Assembly (NCBI GenBank): GCA_946886375.1
Contig: CAMPIL010000266.1
Span: 1-5,120 of the forward strand
DNA from: an uncultured Phycisphaerales bacterium
Lineage (GTDB): Bacteria > Planctomycetota > Phycisphaerae > Phycisphaerales > SM1A02
DNA: 5,120 nt
Direction of reading: 5' to 3'
The notes beneath the pieces were generated by a model that saw only the letters and a list, made by a program, of their open reading frames with translations, was not told where the DNA came from and did no database searches. Position numbers and translations under genes: made by a program. Shown piece by piece: positions 1 through 3,738 of the stretch (the first letter of the stretch is position 1; the number at the start of each line of letters is the position of its first letter).

Positions 1-159
1 ACAGCCTCACTGGGCATGTCCAGTCGGCACGAATGAGCGATGCACCGAGTGCGGGGCGACCATCATCCTGTCCCGAAGGAGCGCAGGCCTGTCGCCAGGT
101 GTGCAGGTCGCCGCATCGACCGGAACCCGTGGAATCGAATGACAAATTGGGTTCGCCCC
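1..159. other. Non-coding left flank, no gene recognised
   Basis: I see no convincing gene here. A + frame is open from the left edge to about 142 and another to about 195, but neither reads like a known protein, and the tail of an upstream gene cannot be confirmed. A - strand frame covering 7-336 runs through the start of the winged-helix gene and is Ser/Arg/Pro-rich without domain character. There is an 8-base palindrome CAGGCCTG at 84-91. A short inverted repeat GTTC-6-GAAC (151-164) runs into the proposed -35 element and could be an operator, but four-base arms are weak evidence. No tRNA-like fold or terminator was found. Confidence 0.5.
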
Positions 160-186
160 GGAACGGCGAGCGGCGGTGTACGTCAT
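160..186 (+). promoter_or_regulatory. Candidate ECF-sigma-type promoter for the winged-helix/DUF5985 cluster
   Basis: GGAAC at 160-164 and CGTCAT at 181-186 are separated by 16 bases. This is the usual shape of extracytoplasmic-function sigma promoters (a GGAAC-like -35 and a CGTC-like -10, 15-17 apart). A transcript would begin near 192-194, giving a leader of about 45 bases before the ATG at 239. GTTC at 151-154 and GAAC at 161-164 form a small inverted repeat overlapping the -35. A different element, TATAAC at 226-231, could serve as a -10 for a nearly leaderless transcript, but it has no -35 at the right distance. Both are motif matches by eye only. Confidence 0.25.
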
Positions 187-238
187 TAGGTTGAAGTCCC
201 TACGCAAAGAACCGGGGGATGTGACTATAACGGGGTAT

Positions 239-676
239 ATGCCTTCCCGGACGGCCTTGGAGGATGCTCGGCGGTTCATCGCTGAGTACATTGACTCAGT
301 GGCCCAACTGGAACTGCTGTTGCTGCTGCGCACCACGGCGGACCGGTCTTGGTCGATCGATGCGCTCAGCCGCGAACTTCGGGTCGATCCGGCGTGGGTT
401 GATGCGCAGATGGCTTACCTGTGTCAGCACGGCTTTCTGAGCACATCGCCAGGAACCCAGGCGGCGGGCAATCAGGCACGTTCTTCCGGGCAAAACGAAT
501 TCCGTTACAGCCCGCGCTCGGAAGAACTCGAGCAAGCCGTCACAACGGTGGCGCAGGCGTACCTGCTGCATCGGGTGAGCGTGATTGAATTGATCTATGG
601 CAAGCCGCAGAAAGGCATTCAGGCTTTTGCAGACGCCTTCAAACTGCGCGCTTCAAAGGAGTCCGACAATCGCTGA
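239..676 (+). CDS. Uncharacterised winged-helix (MarR-like fold) protein preceding DUF5985 genes
   Basis: The product is about 145 residues, soluble and probably cytoplasmic. Residues from about 20 to 92 look like a winged helix: a Leu-rich helix (QLELLLLLR), a helix-turn-helix region (SIDALSRELRVDPAWVDAQM), a recognition-like helix ending in GFL, and a wing closing at FRYSP. Residues 70-86 are an unusual Gln/Asn/Gly/Ser-rich insertion in the wing. The C-terminal third (about 92-137) is helical and carries RVSVIELIYGKP and FADAFKLR, segments I recall as conserved in uncharacterised proteins found beside DUF5985 genes. No ligand or metal site is visible, and DNA binding is inferred from fold only. 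ATG at 239 is chosen because the conserved part begins just after it, although its ribosome site (GGGG at 232-235) is poorly spaced. GTG at 221 or 176 are in-frame alternatives. The 3' end overlaps the next gene by 8 bases, implying one operon. Confidence 0.82.
   Translation: MPSRTALEDARRFIAEYIDSVAQLELLLLLRTTADRSWSIDALSRELRVDPAWVDAQMAYLCQHGFLSTSPGTQAAGNQARSSGQNEFRYSPRSEELEQAVTTVAQAYLLHRVSVIELIYGKPQKGIQAFADAFKLRASKESDNR
655..661 (+). promoter_or_regulatory. Strong ribosome binding site that points to an ATC start
   Basis: AAAGGAG at 655-661 lies inside the end of the winged-helix gene. Seven bases separate it from ATC at 669, which is ideal spacing. The nearest ordinary start in that frame, GTG at 681, is 19 bases away, too far for this site to serve. 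The site therefore decides in favour of 669 as the start of the first DUF5985 gene. Confidence 0.65.
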
Positions 677-926
677 AGCCGTGTACATCCTGTGCTTCCT
701 CACCAGCGCGGTCGTTTCGCTGCTGTTGCTGCGCGCGTATCACAAGACGCGAGTCCGCATCCTGCTGTGGAGCGGCCTGGGCTTCCTGGGCCTGACGTTG
801 AACAATCTGGGGCTCATCTTCGATCTGATGCTCTTTTCACACATTGAACTGTCCATGGCACGAACCATTCCCGCGCTGCTGGGCATGTGCGTGCTTTTGT
901 ACGGCGTGGTCTGGGACAGCGAGTAG
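669..926 (+). CDS. DUF5985-type small membrane protein (first of a pair), probable ATC start
   Basis: This is an 85-residue inner-membrane protein with three predicted helices at about residues 4-21, 31-51 and 64-82. A basic loop (RAYHKTRVR) follows helix 1, and the pair N45-N46 sits inside helix 2. Recognition as DUF5985 rests on the start AEAVYILC, the LLWSGLGF/LNN segment and the ending LYGVVWDSE. The biochemical function of the family is unknown to me. Homologues as I recall them begin M-x-EAVY, so the start expected here falls on codon 669, which is ATC instead of ATG. A good ribosome site sits 7 bases upstream. ATG at 597 would add 24 residues translated out of frame from the conserved end of the winged-helix gene and is unlikely. 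GTG at 681 would remove the first four residues. The gene overlaps its predecessor by 8 bases and is followed 15 bases later by its paralogue, suggesting translational coupling. Confidence 0.82.
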   Translation: MAEAVYILCFLTSAVVSLLLLRAYHKTRVRILLWSGLGFLGLTLNNLGLIFDLMLFSHIELSMARTIPALLGMCVLLYGVVWDSE

Positions 927-930
927 ATTC

Positions 931-935
931 AGGAG
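931..935 (+). promoter_or_regulatory. Ribosome binding site of the second DUF5985 gene
   Basis: AGGAG lies six bases before the ATG at 942, in the 15-base gap after the TAG of the previous gene. It fixes the start at 942 over the in-frame internal ATGs at 969 and 972. Confidence 0.8.
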
Positions 936-941
936 CGACGC

Positions 942-1241
942 ATGAAGATCTTTTTGGACGGCGCGATCATGATGTCATTCTGCGTGGCGGGCTTGTGCTT
1001 CCTCAAGTTCTGGGCGCGCACGCACGATCGGCTGTTCCTGATGTTCTCCTTCTCGTTCTTCATCATGGCGATCAACCGCCTTCTGCTGACCTGGTTCGTG
1101 CTGCGCGGCGACAACCCCGACGAAAGCCAGACCATCATCTACCTGATCCGGCTGGCTGCGTACGTGATCATTCTGATCGCAATCGTGGATAAGAATCGCT
1201 CACTGCATTCCACCACCCCGCCGGCGATGTACCGTGAATGA
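942..1241 (+). CDS. DUF5985-type small membrane protein (second of a pair)
   Basis: This 99-residue protein has three predicted transmembrane helices at about 5-24, 31-54 and 64-82, with a short polar C-terminal tail. It aligns with its upstream neighbour without gaps over much of its length. An aromatic/basic loop after helix 1 (KFWARTHDR) matches RAYHKTRVR, the N-R pair at residues 45-46 matches N-N, and an acidic residue (D83, in IVDKNR) follows helix 3 in both. The two are therefore paralogues, probably from tandem duplication, and may form a hetero-oligomer in the membrane (inference). The charged linker GDNPDES before helix 3 is absent from the first copy. No catalytic or transport motif is visible. 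It is the last gene of the + strand cluster and ends 20 bases from the convergent receiver gene, with no terminator hairpin between. Confidence 0.92.
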   Translation: MKIFLDGAIMMSFCVAGLCFLKFWARTHDRLFLMFSFSFFIMAINRLLLTWFVLRGDNPDESQTIIYLIRLAAYVIILIAIVDKNRSLHSTTPPAMYRE

Positions 1242-1261
1242 GCGTGCCGCCTGGGGATGGC
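1242..1261. other. Convergent 20-base gap without terminator
   Basis: The + strand DUF5985 gene and the - strand receiver gene end toward each other with 20 bases between. No inverted repeat or T-run is present in the gap or the adjoining 40 bases. Transcripts from both sides probably run into the opposite gene, or termination is Rho-dependent. Confidence 0.5.
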
Positions 1262-1726
1262 TCAGGTCTTGATCTGCTGGCTGGCGAGGATTTCAGTGGT
1301 GAAGACGAACTCCCCCGCCGCGGCCCGGGCGATGGCGTCGAGCACCTCGTGCATGCTCTCGTTCTTGCTGACGTAGCCCCAGGCTCCGGATGCCACAGCG
1401 CGATCGATGAAATCCAGATTGATGTACGCGCTGAACATCAGCACCCGCAGATCGGGAAACGATCGACTTATCTCTTGCACCTTGGCGAAGGGATCAGGGC
1501 CGGGCATGTCGATGTCCAGCAGCAGCACATTGGGCTTTGCGCGCGTGACGTGATCGGCCAGTTCATGCGTGCGGGCCACCCAGCCGGCCCATTCAAAACG
1601 GCTGTCCATGTCCACGCGGCGCTGGAGGGCATCGGCGACGAGTTGGTTGTCGTCAACGCACATGACTCGGGTTGGCTGGCTTTTCATGGTGTAGGTTCCA
1701 GGGGAATGTGGTGTACGGGAGGTCAT
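1262..1726 (-). CDS. Stand-alone response regulator receiver (NarL-like receiver, no output domain)
   Basis: A CheY-fold receiver fills the whole 154-residue product. Counted from ATG at 1726, the acidic pair is D25-D26 (CVDDN), the phosphoacceptor is D71 (LLLDIDMPG), the Ser/Thr switch is S99 (MFSA), and the conserved Lys is K121 (YVSK). All residues needed for phosphorylation are present. The sequence style (FSAY, GAWGYVSK, then an ARAAAGEFVFT segment) is that of NarL/FixJ-type receivers, but the protein stops where their DNA-binding domain would start. It therefore probably acts by protein contact or as a phosphotransfer intermediate. The start at 1726 overlaps the stop of the upstream kinase as ATGA, with GAGG ten bases before it. 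An in-frame ATG at 1687, preceded by GGAA, would give the more usual N-terminus (MKSQPTRVMCVDD) and is a real alternative. It is last in the - strand operon, so the likely phosphodonor is one of the two kinases upstream. Confidence 0.95.
   Translation of the reverse strand: MTSRTPHSPGTYTMKSQPTRVMCVDDNQLVADALQRRVDMDSRFEWAGWVARTHELADHVTRAKPNVLLLDIDMPGPDPFAKVQEISRSFPDLRVLMFSAYINLDFIDRAVASGAWGYVSKNESMHEVLDAIARAAAGEFVFTTEILASQQIKT
1723..1726 (-). promoter_or_regulatory. ATGA stop/start overlap coupling kinase and receiver
   Basis: The TGA of the receiver-PAS kinase (1725-1723) overlaps a possible ATG of the receiver gene (1726-1724). This arrangement commonly couples translation of the two partners. 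If the receiver actually starts at 1687, there is instead a 35-base gap and no coupling. Confidence 0.55.
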
Positions 1727-3675
1727 ACGGATACAGCCTCACGCAGGACAGTGCGGATTTGCGACGGCGTGGACGAGGCTTCCAGGCAGGACACCTTCGC
1801 CAGCCCGCCGGTTTCCGGCGTCTCGCCGAAGATGATGGCGCGCCGATTGTCATCGCCGTTGAGGAACTTTTTGATGTCGGGCCATTTGCCATTGGGGCTG
1901 TCGATGATCAGCAGCCGTGCGCTGGCGCCCTGCATCCACGGTTCGCCGTTCACGCAGAAGCCGAATCCCCGGAGCAGTGACGTGACATACGCGCGAATGC
2001 GCGGATCGCGCAGGTTGACACACGCGACGGCGGCGTCGGTATCCGCAGGCGTGCGCTGCGCCGGTTGAGGCGCAGCCGGCAGCGTGATGCGGAAGGTCGT
2101 GCCGCAGTTCAATTCCGATTCGATTTCAACAGTCCCCCCGGCGTGAGACACCGCGCCGTGGACCAGCGCTAATCCAAGACCGGTGGAAATGCGCCGGGGC
2201 TTAGTGGTGAAGAACGGTTCCAGACAGCGCAATTTCACCTGTTCGTCCATGCCTGGGCCGTCATCGTTCACGCAGACGATGATCTGCGTGCGATCGTGCG
2301 CTGAAATCGCCGCACTGACCACGACCCGTCCGGTCTCGCGGTCGCGCAGTGCGTCGCCTGCGTTCTGCACCAGGTTGTACACGATCTGCGTGAAGGTGTG
2401 CGGCGGCATCGCCAGGCGCGGCAGCACATTGCTCTCATTTCCGAGGTTGGTTTCCAGCGTCACGGTCTTGGGCAGGCTGTTGCGCAGGAACGATTCCACC
2501 TCGGCCCACCACTTGTTCAGATCGGTCTGTTCGCTCGATCCGGACTGCTCGGGATCAAGCGCGAACAATCGCAGCCCCTTGCTCAAACGATTGAGGTATT
2601 CGCATGCGGTTCGAATCGCCGCGATGTCGGCGAGAAACTGCTCGCCGTTGGCAACGCCCGGCGCTGCGTCGCTGCGATTCCCGTCGGCCCAGCCGCCGAC
2701 TGCCGTTTCCAGCGCATCCAGGCGCATGCGCACGGGGAGCAGCAGGTTGCCCATATCGTGGCCCAGCCCCGCCGCGAGCGTGCCGATGGACGCCAGGCGG
2801 TCGGTCAATCGCAGGCGCTCGTAAGACGCTTCAAGTTCAACGGTGCGCTGGCGGACCAGGTCTTCCAGTTGCTGGCGATGGCGATCGAGCTCGGCCTCGA
2901 CGCGCTTTCGTTCGCTGATGTCGCGCGAGATGATCGAGAACGATTCCACCGTGCCGTGGCTGTTCTTGTGCGCCAGGATGACTTGGGACATGGGAAGCGG
3001 AGATGCCCGCGGATCGCCCGGCGGCGCGGGCAGCGTGGTTTCGCCGAACCACACGCCGTCACGTCTCGCGACGTCCAGCGCGCCCTCGGTGAACAGGACG
3101 GGGCCGGGCTCGGTTCCGTTCAGGTTCAACATGCGCCGGCCGGCGGGATTGATCCAGACGAGATTTCCCTGCCCATCGGCGCGCCCGACGAAATCCGTCG
3201 CGGTTTCCAGCACCTGCAGCAGTTCCGTGTGCTGGGTGCGCAGTTCCGAGTATTGATGGCTCACCGCCGACAACTGGCCGCTGACGGCCTTCTGCTGGCG
3301 GAAGAGTTCCACGAACACGCGAACCTTGGTGCGCAGCACATCAGGGTTGACCGGCGCGAGGATGTAATCCACCGCGCCGTGCGCGTAGCCCTTCATCTCG
3401 TACAGATCATCCACGTAGGCGGTGATGAAGATGATGGGTGTGTGGGCGCACCGCTTGCGGGTGCGGATCGTCGCCGCGGTTTCAAAACCGTCCATTTCCG
3501 GCATGTTGACGTCAAGCAGGATGACGGCGAAATCGTCCTGCAGCAGGTGCTTGAGCGCTTCAGTCGACGAGCGCGCGAGCACAAGATCCTGTCCCGCGTC
3601 CTCCAGGATCGATTGATAGACCAGAAGCTTTTCCGGCAAATCATCGACGACGAGGATTTTTACTTTGTCAGTCAT
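1723..3675 (-). CDS. Soluble receiver-PAS-histidine kinase with degenerate C-terminal receiver
   Basis: This 650-residue protein has no membrane segment, so it is cytoplasmic. Domains in order: a receiver (about 4-123; acidic pair D11-D12, phosphoacceptor D55, T85); a polar coiled linker (127-152); a PAS domain (about 152-255, ending in RDISERKR); a coiled coil (254-292); and a dimerisation/phosphoacceptor helix with H306 in GLGHDMGN. The ATPase domain has an N-box at N434/N438, DDGPGMD at 471-477, FFTTK at 488-492 and STGLGL at 497-502. A last domain (about 547-650) looks like a worn receiver. The kinase core appears fully active. In the N-terminal receiver the conserved Lys is replaced by Ala (A107, in YILAPV), which should alter its activation. 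ATG at 3675 is chosen because MTDKVKILVVDD is a normal receiver start; ATG at 3699 adds eight residues. Neither has a clear ribosome site. It is the middle gene of the operon, in phase with the kinase upstream across one stop codon. Confidence 0.95.
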   Translation of the reverse strand: MTDKVKILVVDDLPEKLLVYQSILEDAGQDLVLARSSTEALKHLLQDDFAVILLDVNMPEMDGFETAATIRTRKRCAHTPIIFITAYVDDLYEMKGYAHGAVDYILAPVNPDVLRTKVRVFVELFRQQKAVSGQLSAVSHQYSELRTQHTELLQVLETATDFVGRADGQGNLVWINPAGRRMLNLNGTEPGPVLFTEGALDVARRDGVWFGETTLPAPPGDPRASPLPMSQVILAHKNSHGTVESFSIISRDISERKRVEAELDRHRQQLEDLVRQRTVELEASYERLRLTDRLASIGTLAAGLGHDMGNLLLPVRMRLDALETAVGGWADGNRSDAAPGVANGEQFLADIAAIRTACEYLNRLSKGLRLFALDPEQSGSSEQTDLNKWWAEVESFLRNSLPKTVTLETNLGNESNVLPRLAMPPHTFTQIVYNLVQNAGDALRDRETGRVVVSAAISAHDRTQIIVCVNDDGPGMDEQVKLRCLEPFFTTKPRRISTGLGLALVHGAVSHAGGTVEIESELNCGTTFRITLPAAPQPAQRTPADTDAAVACVNLRDPRIRAYVTSLLRGFGFCVNGEPWMQGASARLLIIDSPNGKWPDIKKFLNGDDNRRAIIFGETPETGGLAKVSCLEASSTPSQIRTVLREAVSV

Positions 3676-3738
3676 GCGAGGATGGATGCGAGGGCACATG
3701 CGTTGCGGAACCGCGCCGGGGCCTTCGCTTCCGTCGAA
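3676..3738 (-). other. Spacer between the two kinase genes, open in their shared frame
   Basis: The spacer has no terminator hairpin, no recognisable promoter and no well-placed ribosome site. The only purine-rich stretch, GGAAGCGAAGG on the - strand (3732-3722), lies about 22 bases before the ATG at 3699 and is too far to act on it. Read in the frame of both kinases it encodes 13 residues (FDGSEGPGAVPQR) up to the ATG at 3699, without any stop. Translation of the second kinase may depend on ribosomes arriving from the first (inference). Confidence 0.6.

Noticed and set aside
84..91. Palindrome CAGGCCTG in the left flank
   Set aside because: Eight bases with no loop, no T-run and no second copy in a useful position; expected by chance at this GC.
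2..142. Possible C-terminal end of an upstream gene in a + frame, containing a CTEC motif
   Set aside because: Only 46 codons, no recognisable family, and another frame is equally open; support is insufficient to call a partial gene.
7..336. A 109-codon open frame on the - strand at the left edge
   Set aside because: It runs antisense through the start of the winged-helix gene, is Ser/Arg/Pro-rich, and matches no family I recognise.
597..668. N-terminal extension of the first DUF5985 protein from ATG 597
   Set aside because: The extra 24 residues are an out-of-frame reading of the conserved end of the winged-helix gene, and there is no ribosome site before 597. The strong site at 655-661 points to 669.
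1238..2068. A 276-codon open frame on the + strand just after the DUF5985 pair
   Set aside because: It lies opposite the receiver gene and the end of the kinase gene and has no domain character. The - strand carries unmistakable receiver and ATPase motifs.
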